From Usitatibacter rugosus (lineage in GTDB: Bacteria > Pseudomonadota > Gammaproteobacteria > Burkholderiales > Usitatibacteraceae), in contig NZ_CP053069.1 in NCBI RefSeq assembly GCF_013003965.1, forward strand, positions 186,001-250,000: a DNA stretch of 64,000 nt. Direction: 5' to 3'. The translations under genes and the position numbers were made by a program. The notes beneath the pieces are model-generated. The model was given only the letters and a program-made list of their open reading frames with translations, had not been told where the DNA came from and did not search any database. The stretch's first letter is position 1; each line of letters begins with the position of its first letter. This document shows positions 9,892-17,991 of this stretch, piece by piece.

Positions 9892-11454
9892 ATGTCCGCT
9901 GTGAAGATCCGGCGGGCACTGCTCAGCGTTTCGGACAAGTCGGGCATCGTCGAGCTCGCGAAGACCCTCCTCACCCACGGCGTGCAGATCCTCTCCACCG
10001 GCGGCACCGCGAAGCTCCTGCAGCTGAACGGCGTCGTGGTGACCGAGGTCGGCGACTACACCGGCTTCCCCGAGATGATGGACGGCCGCGTGAAGACGCT
10101 GCACCCCAAGGTGCACGGCGGCATCCTCGCGCGGCGCGATCTCCCGGAACACACGGACGCGATGTCGAAGCACGACATCCCGCCCATCGACCTCGTCGTC
10201 GTGAACCTCTATCCCTTCGCGCAGACCGTCGCGAAGAAGGGCGTCTCGATGGAAGACGCCATCGAGAACATCGACATCGGCGGCCCGGCGATGGTGCGCG
10301 CGGCGGCGAAGAACCATGCGTTCGTCACGGTGGTGACCGATCCCGCCGACTACGCGGGGATCATCAAGTCGATGAAGGCGAATGGCGGCGCGCTGGAGAT
10401 GGCCGACCGCTACGCGTTCGCGGCCAAGGCCTTCAGCCATACCGCCGAGTACGACGGGATGATCAGCAACTGGCTCACGGCGCGCGATGACAAGGGTACG
10501 GCCCGCGACTTCCCGGACCGCTTCAACGTCTCGATGAAGCTCGCGCAGGAGCTGCGCTACGGCGAGAACCCGCACCAGAAGGCGGCGTTCTACGTCGAAC
10601 GCGATCCGCCCAAGGGCACGCTGGCTTCTTTCAAGCAGCTGCAGGGCAAGGAGCTCTCGTACAACAACATCGCGGACTCGGATGCTGCGTGGGAATGTGT
10701 CCGCACGTTCGACGTGCCTGCGTGCGTGATCGTGAAGCACGCGAACCCCTGCGGCGTCGCGGTCGCGGAATCCTCGGCGCAGGCCTACCAGCGCGCCTTC
10801 CTCACCGACCCGACATCGGCGTTCGGCGGCATCATCGCGTTCAACCGCGAAGTCGACGGCACCACGGCCGAAGCCATCTCGAAGCAATTCGCCGAAGTGG
10901 TGCTCGCGCCGTCCTACGATGCGGCCGCGCTGGAAGTGTTCGCGGCCAAGAAGAACGTTCGCGTGCTTTCGATCGAGGTCGCCAAGAACCTGAACAAGGT
11001 CGAGATGAAGCGCGTGGGCGGCGGCTTGCTCGTCCAGACCGCGGATGACTTCGACGTCTCCGAGCTCCGCATCGTCTCCAAGCGCGACCCGTCGAAGCAG
11101 GAGATGAACGACCTCATCTTCGCCTTCCGCGTCGCCAAGTTCGTGAAGTCCAACGCGATCGTCTTCTGCTCCGGCGGCATGACGCTGGGCGTGGGCGCCG
11201 GGCAGATGAGCCGCGTCGACTCCACGCGCATCGCTTCCATCAAGGCGAAGAACAACGGGCTTTCGCTGAAGGGCTCGGTCGCCGCGTCGGACGCGTTCTT
11301 CCCGTTCCGCGACGGCCTCGACGTCATCGCCGCCGCGGGTGCGAAGGCCGTGATCCAGCCGGGCGGAAGCATGCGCGACAAGGAAGTGATCGCCGCGGCC
11401 GACGAGCACGGCATGGCGATGGTGATCACGGGGATGCGTCACTTCCGTCACTAG
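9892..11454 (+). CDS. purH: Bifunctional AICAR formyltransferase / IMP cyclohydrolase
   Basis: Catalyses the last two steps of IMP synthesis. The 520 residues are full length. The N-terminal IMP cyclohydrolase domain is visible in [18 protein letters not shown] and STGGTAKLL. The C-terminal formyltransferase domain shows [13 protein letters not shown] and the catalytic Lys-His pair in [13 protein letters not shown]. It ends with the conserved [15 protein letters not shown]. It follows fis by 1 bp and precedes purD, grouping two late purine genes, with a 101-bp palindrome between them. Confidence 0.97.
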   Translation: MSAVKIRRALLSVSDKSGIVELAKTLLTHGVQILSTGGTAKLLQLNGVVVTEVGDYTGFPEMMDGRVKTLHPKVHGGILARRDLPEHTDAMSKHDIPPIDLVVVNLYPFAQTVAKKGVSMEDAIENIDIGGPAMVRAAAKNHAFVTVVTDPADYAGIIKSMKANGGALEMADRYAFAAKAFSHTAEYDGMISNWLTARDDKGTARDFPDRFNVSMKLAQELRYGENPHQKAAFYVERDPPKGTLASFKQLQGKELSYNNIADSDAAWECVRTFDVPACVIVKHANPCGVAVAESSAQAYQRAFLTDPTSAFGGIIAFNREVDGTTAEAISKQFAEVVLAPSYDAAALEVFAAKKNVRVLSIEVAKNLNKVEMKRVGGGLLVQTADDFDVSELRIVSKRDPSKQEMNDLIFAFRVAKFVKSNAIVFCSGGMTLGVGAGQMSRVDSTRIASIKAKNNGLSLKGSVAASDAFFPFRDGLDVIAAAGAKAVIQPGGSMRDKEVIAAADEHGMAMVITGMRHFRH

Positions 11455-11467
11455 ATCCGTCATTCCC

Positions 11468-11568
11468 GCGAAAATAAATGGGGTCAGACTCCAATTAAGT
11501 TAATTCCTCCGATGCGGTGTTCCGCATCCGAATTAACTTAATTGGAGTCTGACCCCATTTATTTTCGC
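11468..11568. repeat. GGGTCAGAC-family palindrome, 38-bp perfect arms
   Basis: Arms at 11468-11505 and 11531-11568 are perfect inverted copies that start GCGAAAATAAATGGGGTC and continue through CAGACTCC and an AT-rich tail. The 25-bp centre holds a second hairpin (GATGCGG-TGTT-CCGCATC). It begins 13 bp after the purH stop and ends 34 bp before purD. The folded RNA could end or separate the purH and purD messages. It is the longest member of the family in this window. Confidence 0.9.
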
Positions 11569-11602
11569 GCGGGGGAGACGAAATGGGGAGCGTCGGGAAG
11601 CA

Positions 11603-12874
11603 ATGAAGCTACTGGTCATCGGGTCCGGCGGTCGGGAACACGCAATGGCGTGGCGCTTGGCGCAATCCCCCAAGGTCTCGCGCGTCTACCTGGCGCCCGG
11701 CAACGCCGGCACCGCGCGCGAGGACGGCCTCTTCAACGTCGACATCACCGGCATTCCCGAGCTCGTGGCCTTCGCGAAGAAGGAAGGCATCGAGACCACG
11801 GTCGTCGGCCCCGAGGGACCGCTCGCCGCGGGTGTCGTCGATGCTTTCCGCGAAGCGGGCCTGCGCATCTTCGGCCCCACGAAGGCGGGCGCGCAGCTGG
11901 AGTCGTCCAAGGACTTCGCCAAGCGCTTCATGGCGCGCCACAAGATCCCGACCTCGAAGTACGAGACCTTCACCGATGCCAAGGCGGCGCACGCGTACAT
12001 CGACGCGAACGGCGCGCCGATCGTGATCAAGGCCGACGGCCTCGCCGCGGGCAAGGGCGTCGTCGTCGCGATGGACCTCAAGGAAGCGCACGACGCCATC
12101 GACATGATGCTGGCCGGCAACAAGCTCGGTGACGCCGGCCATCGCGTCGTCGTCGAGGAATTCATGGACGGCGAGGAGGCGAGCTTCATCGTCATGGTGG
12201 ACGGCAAGAACGTGCTGCCCTTCGCCTCGAGCCAGGACCACAAGCGCATCTTCGACGGCGACAAGGGCCCGAACACCGGCGGCATGGGCGCGTACTCGCC
12301 CGCGCCGGTCGTCACGCCCGAAGTCCACAACCGCACGATGCGCGAGATCATCATGCCCACCGTGAAGGGCATGGCCGCCGATGGCATTCCGTACACGGGC
12401 TTCCTCTACGCGGGCCTCATGGTCGGCAAGGACGGAGCGCCGCGCGTGGTGGAATTCAACTGCCGCATGGGCGACCCCGAGACGCAACCCATCTTCATGC
12501 GCCTGAAGAGCGACTTCCTCGAGATCGTCGACCACGCGATCGACGGAACGCTGGGTGACGTCGAGGCGGAATGGGATCGCCGCGCCGCGCTCGGCGTGGT
12601 CCTCGCCGCGGCGGGGTACCCCGAAGCGCCGAAGAAGGGCGACGAGATCACCGGCCTGCCGAAGGACGAGGAGGACTTCCACGTCTTCCATGCGGGGACG
12701 GCCGTGAAGAATGGAAAAGTCGTCACCCACGGCGGTCGCGTGCTCTGCGTCACCGCGCTGGGCGACAAGGTGAAGATCGCCGCCGATCGCGCCTACCAGG
12801 TCGCCGAGAAGATCCGCTTCGACGGCCAGCAGATGCGCCGCGATATCGGCCACCGCGCGTTCAACCGGCGCTAG
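11603..12874 (+). CDS. purD: Phosphoribosylamine-glycine ligase (GARS)
   Basis: Second step of purine synthesis, joining glycine to phosphoribosylamine with ATP. The 423-residue length is usual for PurD. KLLVIGSGGREHAMAWRL marks the N-terminal domain, PIVIKADGLAAGKGVVVA the ATP-grasp nucleotide site, and DHKRIFDGDKGPNTGGMGAYSP the family signature. FNCRMGDPETQPIFMRL carries metal ligands. It starts at ATG after a palindrome, not directly coupled to purH. The next gene begins 3 bp after its stop. Confidence 0.97.
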   Translation: MKLLVIGSGGREHAMAWRLAQSPKVSRVYLAPGNAGTAREDGLFNVDITGIPELVAFAKKEGIETTVVGPEGPLAAGVVDAFREAGLRIFGPTKAGAQLESSKDFAKRFMARHKIPTSKYETFTDAKAAHAYIDANGAPIVIKADGLAAGKGVVVAMDLKEAHDAIDMMLAGNKLGDAGHRVVVEEFMDGEEASFIVMVDGKNVLPFASSQDHKRIFDGDKGPNTGGMGAYSPAPVVTPEVHNRTMREIIMPTVKGMAADGIPYTGFLYAGLMVGKDGAPRVVEFNCRMGDPETQPIFMRLKSDFLEIVDHAIDGTLGDVEAEWDRRAALGVVLAAAGYPEAPKKGDEITGLPKDEEDFHVFHAGTAVKNGKVVTHGGRVLCVTALGDKVKIAADRAYQVAEKIRFDGQQMRRDIGHRAFNRR

Positions 12875-12877
12875 GCC

Positions 12878-13237
12878 ATGAACGAACCGATCGACATCGA
12901 TTACGTCCACCGGTTTCCGCACCGGTACTGGTTCTCGACCTGGACCACGGACGAGGAGAACCCCGAGGGCGTGCGCTACAAGCTGCTGTCGGCGCGACCG
13001 GAGTCTTCCGGGCCCATCGAGCTCGTCGTCCTTGCGGAAAACAAGGCCGCGAAGCTGACCGTGGTCGATCGCACGTCGGTCTCGGCGTCGAATTTCGAGA
13101 AGACCGTCGCGGTGTACGTCGACGGCCTCTCCGATTCGCTGGGTGTCAGTTTCTTCGCGATCGACCTCTCCCGCCAGCGCACGCCGGCCGACGCGATGCG
13201 CATCCTCGTCGACGCGGGGTGGTACACGCTGCGATGA
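12878..13237 (+). CDS. Hypothetical protein in the purD-hemF run
   Basis: A 119-residue soluble protein that I do not recognise. It has no signal peptide, membrane segment or cysteine. It contains an aromatic N-terminal stretch (YVHRFPHRYWFSTW) and a mixed alpha/beta pattern after it. Its place, 3 bp after purD and overlapping the next start by ATGA, and codon use like the neighbours show that it is a real gene, translationally coupled to the HAD phosphatase. A role connected with the phosphatase is possible but unsupported. Confidence 0.7.
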   Translation: MNEPIDIDYVHRFPHRYWFSTWTTDEENPEGVRYKLLSARPESSGPIELVVLAENKAAKLTVVDRTSVSASNFEKTVAVYVDGLSDSLGVSFFAIDLSRQRTPADAMRILVDAGWYTLR

Positions 13238-13944
13238 GCGCACCGGCGATCCGCGGTGTCATCTTCGATCTCTTCCATACGCTGACCGCGCGCGAGTCGC
13301 AGTGGTCCGCATGCCCGGCCACGTACGACATGCTGGGCGTGGACCGCGTCGCATGGGACCGCGTGCTCCTGGAGTCGTCGCGCTGGCGCCTGGTGGGCGA
13401 GGAGCGCGATCCGTACACCATCTTCAGCCGCCTGGTGACCGAGGTCGATCCGACGATTCCCGATGCCAAGGTGCGTGACGTGCTCGCGCGCCGCACGGTG
13501 CGCTTCGCCGACTGCTTCCGGAACATTCCCGCCGAGAACGTGGCGATGCTCCGGTCGTTGCGCGGCCTGGGGTACAAGGTCGCACTGCTCAGCAATGCCG
13601 ACGCCTTCGACATCGCGGACTACGGCAGCAGCGCGCTTCGCGGGTGCTTCGACGTCGAGATCTTCTCGTGCGACGTGGGCTGCGTGAAGCCCGAGCCGGA
13701 GATCTTCCACAAGTGCCTCGAGGCATTGGGCCTTCCCGCGAGCGAGTGCGTGTTCGTGGGCGACGGTGGCTCCGACGAGCTCGCGGGTGCCAGGGCCGTG
13801 GGGCTTCGCACCGTGTTCGTGTCGGGCGTCATGGCCGAGCTCTGGCCAGGGCAGATCGCGTCGCGCCGCGCGGCGGCCGACCACCACGTCGAATGGGCGC
13901 ACGAGGTCGAGGCGCTTTTCAAGGGCGAGCCCGCCACGGCTTGA
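13234..13944 (+). CDS. HAD-superfamily hydrolase
   Basis: A 236-residue haloacid dehalogenase-fold hydrolase. Motif I is FDLFHTLT (nucleophile Asp at about residue 11), motif II LLSNAD, motif III Lys in CVKPEPEIF and motif [18 protein letters not shown]. The second Asp usual in phosphatase motif I (DxD) is Phe here, as in some dehalogenase-like and YjjG-like members, so the exact reaction is open. The ATG overlaps the previous stop (ATGA). hemF begins 13 bp later. The substrate is unknown. Confidence 0.85.
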   Translation: MSAPAIRGVIFDLFHTLTARESQWSACPATYDMLGVDRVAWDRVLLESSRWRLVGEERDPYTIFSRLVTEVDPTIPDAKVRDVLARRTVRFADCFRNIPAENVAMLRSLRGLGYKVALLSNADAFDIADYGSSALRGCFDVEIFSCDVGCVKPEPEIFHKCLEALGLPASECVFVGDGGSDELAGARAVGLRTVFVSGVMAELWPGQIASRRAAADHHVEWAHEVEALFKGEPATA

Positions 13945-13957
13945 TAGACTGCGCGCC

Positions 13958-14839
13958 ATGGACGTGAACGCGGTCAAGGACTACCTGCTGGGCCTGCAGC
14001 AATCGATCGTCGCCGAGATGTCGCAACGCGACGGCGGTGCTTTCGCACGCGACGAATGGCAGCGGCCCGAAGGCGGCGGCGGCCTCACCTGCATCCTCGA
14101 GGGCGGCGACGTACTCGAGCGCGCGGGGGTCGGCTTCTCGCATGTGAAGGGCGCCAGCCTTCCACCATCGGCCTCAGTGCACCGGCCCGAGATCGCCGGC
14201 CGTCCCTGGGAGGCGCTCGGCGTCTCGCTCGTGTTCCACCCACGCAATCCCTACGCGCCGACGGTGCACATGAACGTGCGCTGCTTCGTCGCCGGCGACG
14301 TGTGGTGGTTCGGCGGCGGCATGGACCTCACGCCCTACTACGGCTTCGAGGAAGACTGCGTCCACTTCCACGCCACGTTGCGCGACGCGTTGAACCCCCA
14401 CGATCCGGCGCTCTACCCGCGCTTCAAGAAGGCGTGCGACGCGTACTTCTTCCTCAAGCATCGCCGCGAGCCGCGCGGCATCGGCGGCACGTTCTTCGAC
14501 GACTTCACGCTCGGCGGCTTCGATCACGCCTTCGACGTGATGCGCGCGACGGGCAACGCATTCCTTCCCGCCTACGGCCCGATCCTCGCCAGGCGCGTCG
14601 CCACGCCCTACGGCGAACGCGAGCGCGCCTTCCAGGCCTATCGCCGCGGCCGCTACGTGGAGTTCAACCTGGTGTGGGACCGCGGCACGCTCTTCGGCCT
14701 GCAGTCGGGCGGGCGCACCGAGTCGATCCTGATGTCGATGCCGCCCAACGTCTCGTGGCGCTACAACTGGGTGCCGGAGCCCGGCTCACCCGAGGCTCGT
14801 CTCTACTCGGACTTCCTGGTCGGAAGGGATTGGGTTTAG
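13958..14839 (+). CDS. hemF: Oxygen-dependent coproporphyrinogen III oxidase
   Basis: Converts coproporphyrinogen III to protoporphyrinogen IX in aerobic haem synthesis. The 293 residues cover the whole family length. Clear signatures are [54 protein letters not shown] and [32 protein letters not shown]. It lies in the purine run behind the HAD gene. A 53-bp-arm inverted repeat follows its stop directly and probably serves as the end of the transcript. Confidence 0.97.
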   Translation: MDVNAVKDYLLGLQQSIVAEMSQRDGGAFARDEWQRPEGGGGLTCILEGGDVLERAGVGFSHVKGASLPPSASVHRPEIAGRPWEALGVSLVFHPRNPYAPTVHMNVRCFVAGDVWWFGGGMDLTPYYGFEEDCVHFHATLRDALNPHDPALYPRFKKACDAYFFLKHRREPRGIGGTFFDDFTLGGFDHAFDVMRATGNAFLPAYGPILARRVATPYGERERAFQAYRRGRYVEFNLVWDRGTLFGLQSGGRTESILMSMPPNVSWRYNWVPEPGSPEARLYSDFLVGRDWV

Positions 14840-14843
14840 AGAC

Positions 14844-15028
14844 AACCCTTCGGAACCCCTTGAACCACGGAGGCACGGAGACACGGAGGGCCACGGGAAA
14901 ATCTTGTAGGGAAATCGATTCAAGCGATCGCGACTCACCTCCGCTCGCATCCCTCACGATCGCACAAGCATTCCTCCGTGGCCCTCCGTGTCTCCGTGCC
15001 TCCGTGGTTCAAGGGGTTCCGAAGGGTT
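14844..15028. repeat. Inverted repeat, CCACGGAG family, 53-bp perfect arms
   Basis: Arms at 14844-14896 and 14976-15028 are perfect inverted copies. They begin AACCCTTCGGAACCCCTTG and continue with CCACGGAGG, CACGGAGA and CACGGAGGG units; 79 bp lie between. The element fits exactly between the convergent stops of hemF (14839) and the DUF1330 gene (15029). It could act as a terminator in both directions. It shares its CCACGGAG core with the repeat at 3504-3636. Confidence 0.9.
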
Positions 15029-15319
15029 CTAAACGCCTTCCAAGAGGAGCAGCCGGCCATTGGAATTGGCCTGGCGAAGCGCGAGCGGCTTCTCATACTC
15101 CGGCGAGTTGTACCACTCGAGCGCGCGCTCCTTCGAGGGGAACTCGAGGATCACGCGCCGGCGTTGCGGCCAATCGCCTTCCAGCACATGCACCCCGCCG
15201 CCGCGGTGGAGGAACTTGCCGCCGTATTGCGCGATGGTGGCGGGCACGACCGCGGTGTAATCCTTGTAGCCCTCGGCGTTGGTGATCTCGATCTCGGCGA
15301 GCACGTAAGCAGCAGCCAT
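15029..15319 (-). CDS. DUF1330 family protein
   Basis: A 96-residue protein of the dimeric alpha/beta-barrel type. It contains the DUF1330 pattern AYVLAEIEITNAEGYKDY, YGGKFLHRGG, LEGDWPQRRRVILEFPS and ALEWYNSPEYEKPLALRQ. Members are small cytoplasmic proteins without a settled activity. It is 14 bp downstream of the EcsC-family gene on the same strand. The stop lies at the edge of the large inverted repeat. Confidence 0.85.
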   Translation of the reverse strand: MAAAYVLAEIEITNAEGYKDYTAVVPATIAQYGGKFLHRGGGVHVLEGDWPQRRRVILEFPSKERALEWYNSPEYEKPLALRQANSNGRLLLLEGV

Positions 15320-15333
15320 TGCGGTTTCTCTCC

Positions 15334-16116
15334 CTAGAGTTTGTTGTAGGCGATGCGCACCGGCTCCGCGCCGTGGATCTTCTCCAGGCGGCGGACGATG
15401 AAATGGCCGCGCGCCATGTCCTGGTAGTGGCCGATGAAGATGGTGTTGATCATCGCTCCGCCCGCGGCGCCGAGAATCGGAATGGCCTGCGCGGCCGCCT
15501 TCTCGGACACCACGATCCCGAAGCGCGAGCTGATCAGCGCTACCAACCGGATCAGCGCAGGCGCGCCGGATTTCGACAGCCCCTTCTGCGCCAGGTACTT
15601 GGTGGCTTCGGACACCGCCGTGGCGAGCGCACTCCGTGCCGCGAAGTAGCCCGACTCGGCCGCGTCGTCACGCCTGTCCTTGGTGCTGCCCAGGGCGAAG
15701 ACCTCGATACAGGCGACCTTCGTCTCGATGTGGTGCGGATTCTCGCCCTCGGAGGCGGCGATCGCGGCGATCGAACGGAGCATCACGGTGGTGGAAATAG
15801 GCAGCTCGATGGCGAGGGCGCTGATGCCGAACGCCCCACCCACCGCTCCCGACGCAGCCGCGGCCAGCGTGTGCATGCGATCGCGGGCGGGTCCATGCGT
15901 CTGGCTTCCCATGGACCTCACGGCCGTATCGAGGGCCTTGTTCAGTGCCGCCGTCGTGGCCTTGTGCACCGCTTTCTGCATCGAGGAGGGCAGCAGCTTC
16001 ATGCCCTTTTCCAGCGGCGCGCCCAGCATGCCCGTGAGCTTCGCGGCGAGGCCGGGATTCTCCAGCAGCCCCTTGGCGCGCTGCAGGTCTTCGAGGTCGG
16101 TTTTCGAGAGCGGCAT
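15334..16116 (-). CDS. EcsC family protein
   Basis: A 260-residue protein matching the EcsC family, named after a Bacillus protein associated with an ABC transporter; its function is not established in proteobacteria. Visible features are LPSSMQKAVHKATTAALNKAL, a Gly/Ala-rich hydrophobic segment (AASGAVGGAFGISALAIELP), STTVMLRSIAAIAASEGE and IPILGAAGGAMINTIFIGHYQDMARGHF. The start MPLSKTDLEDLQRAKG was chosen over a longer Arg-rich frame that is a shadow of the porin gene. It is 2 bp downstream of the porin gene, so the two are probably one operon. Confidence 0.85.
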   Translation of the reverse strand: MPLSKTDLEDLQRAKGLLENPGLAAKLTGMLGAPLEKGMKLLPSSMQKAVHKATTAALNKALDTAVRSMGSQTHGPARDRMHTLAAAASGAVGGAFGISALAIELPISTTVMLRSIAAIAASEGENPHHIETKVACIEVFALGSTKDRRDDAAESGYFAARSALATAVSEATKYLAQKGLSKSGAPALIRLVALISSRFGIVVSEKAAAQAIPILGAAGGAMINTIFIGHYQDMARGHFIVRRLEKIHGAEPVRIAYNKL

Positions 16117-16118
16117 CG

Positions 16119-17339
16119 TCAGTAAGTGTACGTGAGGGTGGCCCAGGTCTTGGTGATTCGAGGCTGCGGCGGCTGCGCAGTTCCCGGCCGGTAGCGCGCG
16201 TGCTGCAGCCGAAGCGCCAGCCCGTCCATCGCCTGCCACGTGAGGCCCACGTCGTCTTCCTTGCCGTAGTCGAGCGAGCCGAAGTCGGACTTGAAGCGGT
16301 GCGTCTCGCCGTAGAGCGTGAAGGCCCCGGCCCGGAAGCGGCCCGTGAGCCACTGGTCGCGCAGGCCCCGCGGCGGCGTGTTGAAGAAATGCAGCGTCCA
16401 GCCGTTGAAGCCGTAGAAGTCGGTGAGCGGCATCTGCAATCCGTACACGCCGTCGTTGCTGCCCTTTACTTCGTAGTCGTAGCGGATCGTCCAGGCGTCC
16501 GCGCTCGCCCCGCCGCCGAGGCGCCAGTAGTTCGCGTCGATGCGCGAGTCGCCGCCGGAGTAGGGGCGTTGTGCGGCCGCTTCGGCGGTGTACACGACGT
16601 CGAAGGGCACGACGCCGCGGAACGCGCCTTCCGCGCGAACGCCTGTCACGCGGTACGAGTTGTCGGCGAAGCCGGTGAAGGCACCATTCACGGCCTGGTC
16701 ATGGAAGTAGGCGTAGGCCCCGAGGGCGTGCTCCGGCGCGGGATTCCACGCCGCGTGCAGCAGCGTGAGGTTCAGCGGCGCGGACGTGCCGTTGGTGGTG
16801 CGCTGCCGCCAGTAATAACTCGCGTGCAGCTCGACGTTGGCGATCGAGGTGTTGGTCCCCGCCACGCCGTCGAAGAGCTGTGGCGTGTTGCGGAAGTCGT
16901 TGTCGCTCACCCAGCGCTGGTTGTCCATGCGCACGAGCTGGCGGCCCGCCCGCAGGCGCGTCGATGCGATGCCGGTGTAGTCGATGAAGGCGCGGTTCAC
17001 GTCGGTCGAATCGGGATCCGGCAGCAGGGGATAAGGCGACGTGCGGATCAGGGCGCCGTCGTCGTTGTACTTCTTGGGTCCGATGTGCCCGGTGTTGATG
17101 AGCTCGGCGGTGAGGCGAAGGTCCTGCCAGGGAGCGCTCGCCCATCCGAAAATGGCCCGGTAGGTGAAGCCCTCGCTGGTGAGCGGCTTGTCGCTTTCCT
17201 CGATGCGGTTGTAGCGGGGCCGCAGCTCCACGATGGCGCGGCCGCCCTGGAGCGCGTCCATGGGGCCGGGCGCGGGCTCCTCGGCCAGGCCGGAGACCGA
17301 TGCGAAGGCAACGAGAAGCTCTAGAATAGGTGCGCCCAT
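16119..17339 (-). CDS. Outer-membrane porin-like protein (alginate-export type)
   Basis: A 406-residue protein with a short signal-like N-terminus (MGAPILELLVAFASVSGLA) and a body of alternating hydrophobic and polar residues rich in Tyr, Trp, Asn and Gly, ending TWATLTYTY. A terminal aromatic residue is typical of outer-membrane beta-barrels. AIVELRPRYNRIEESDK and RLRAGRQLVRMDNQRWVSDNDFR resemble alginate-export-type porins. The cargo is unknown. Its start codon overlaps, on the opposite strand, the start codon of the cupredoxin gene, which is unusual for divergent genes. Confidence 0.75.
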   Translation of the reverse strand: MGAPILELLVAFASVSGLAEEPAPGPMDALQGGRAIVELRPRYNRIEESDKPLTSEGFTYRAIFGWASAPWQDLRLTAELINTGHIGPKKYNDDGALIRTSPYPLLPDPDSTDVNRAFIDYTGIASTRLRAGRQLVRMDNQRWVSDNDFRNTPQLFDGVAGTNTSIANVELHASYYWRQRTTNGTSAPLNLTLLHAAWNPAPEHALGAYAYFHDQAVNGAFTGFADNSYRVTGVRAEGAFRGVVPFDVVYTAEAAAQRPYSGGDSRIDANYWRLGGGASADAWTIRYDYEVKGSNDGVYGLQMPLTDFYGFNGWTLHFFNTPPRGLRDQWLTGRFRAGAFTLYGETHRFKSDFGSLDYGKEDDVGLTWQAMDGLALRLQHARYRPGTAQPPQPRITKTWATLTYTY

Positions 17340-17991
17340 GGGATCCAGACCTGCGGTCCTCCTCCCTGCTTGCGCGGCGCTCGCGCTGCTCACGGCGCTT
17401 TCCGTGGAAGCTGCCGCCATCGAGGCGCTGGTCCGGGATGCGTCCGGCAAGCCCCTGGCCGATGCGGTGGTCTATGCCACGCCTGCAAGCGGCCCCGTCG
17501 AAGCGCGCGCCGCGAAAACGGTCGACGTGCAGCAGGTCGATCGCGAATTCGTGCCGTATGTTAGCGTGATCCAGACGGGCACGCAGGTCGCCTTCCCCAA
17601 CCGCGATCCCATCCAGCACCACGTCTATTCGTTCTCGCCCGCCAAGCCGTTCGAGATCAAGCTCTACACGGGTCGTCCGCCCGGCGAGGTGCGCTTCGAC
17701 CGGCCCGGCCTCGTCACCCTCGGCTGCAACATCCACGACTGGATGATCGCCTACATCCTGGTGGTCTCGACGCCGCACTTCGCGCGCACCGACGAGCACG
17801 GGGCGGCACGGCTGCGCGAGCTTCCCGCGGGGGCCTACGAGCTTCGCGTGTGGCACCCGGGGCAGCGTGCGGCCGTGGAGCCCGCCACCGTGACCCTCGA
17901 TGCGCAGGGCCGCCACGAAGCCGCGTATGTGATCGACGTGGTACCCCGCAAGCCGCGCTTCAAGCCTCCGCTCGATCGCCTCAAGTACTGA
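17338..17991 (+). CDS. Cupredoxin-like periplasmic protein ('methylamine utilization protein' type)
   Basis: A 217-residue secreted protein with signal peptide VLLPACAALALLTALSVEAAA. The next part (IEALVRDASGKPLADAVVYA) resembles a carboxypeptidase-regulatory-like fold. It then shows cupredoxin-type copper ligands: His in NRDPIQHHVYSF, and Cys, His and Met in LGCNIHDWM. Such proteins are often labelled methylamine utilization protein, but no methylamine genes are here, so the name should not be taken as function. It overlaps the GGDEF/EAL gene by one base (TGATG), which implies co-translation and perhaps a copper or redox input to that sensor (inference). Confidence 0.78.
   Translation: MGSRPAVLLPACAALALLTALSVEAAAIEALVRDASGKPLADAVVYATPASGPVEARAAKTVDVQQVDREFVPYVSVIQTGTQVAFPNRDPIQHHVYSFSPAKPFEIKLYTGRPPGEVRFDRPGLVTLGCNIHDWMIAYILVVSTPHFARTDEHGAARLRELPAGAYELRVWHPGQRAAVEPATVTLDAQGRHEAAYVIDVVPRKPRFKPPLDRLKY

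Noticed and set aside
17233-17337. Upstream extension of the cupredoxin gene
   Set aside because: The added residues lack signal character and overlap the porin coding region; the ATG at 17338 gives a proper signal peptide.
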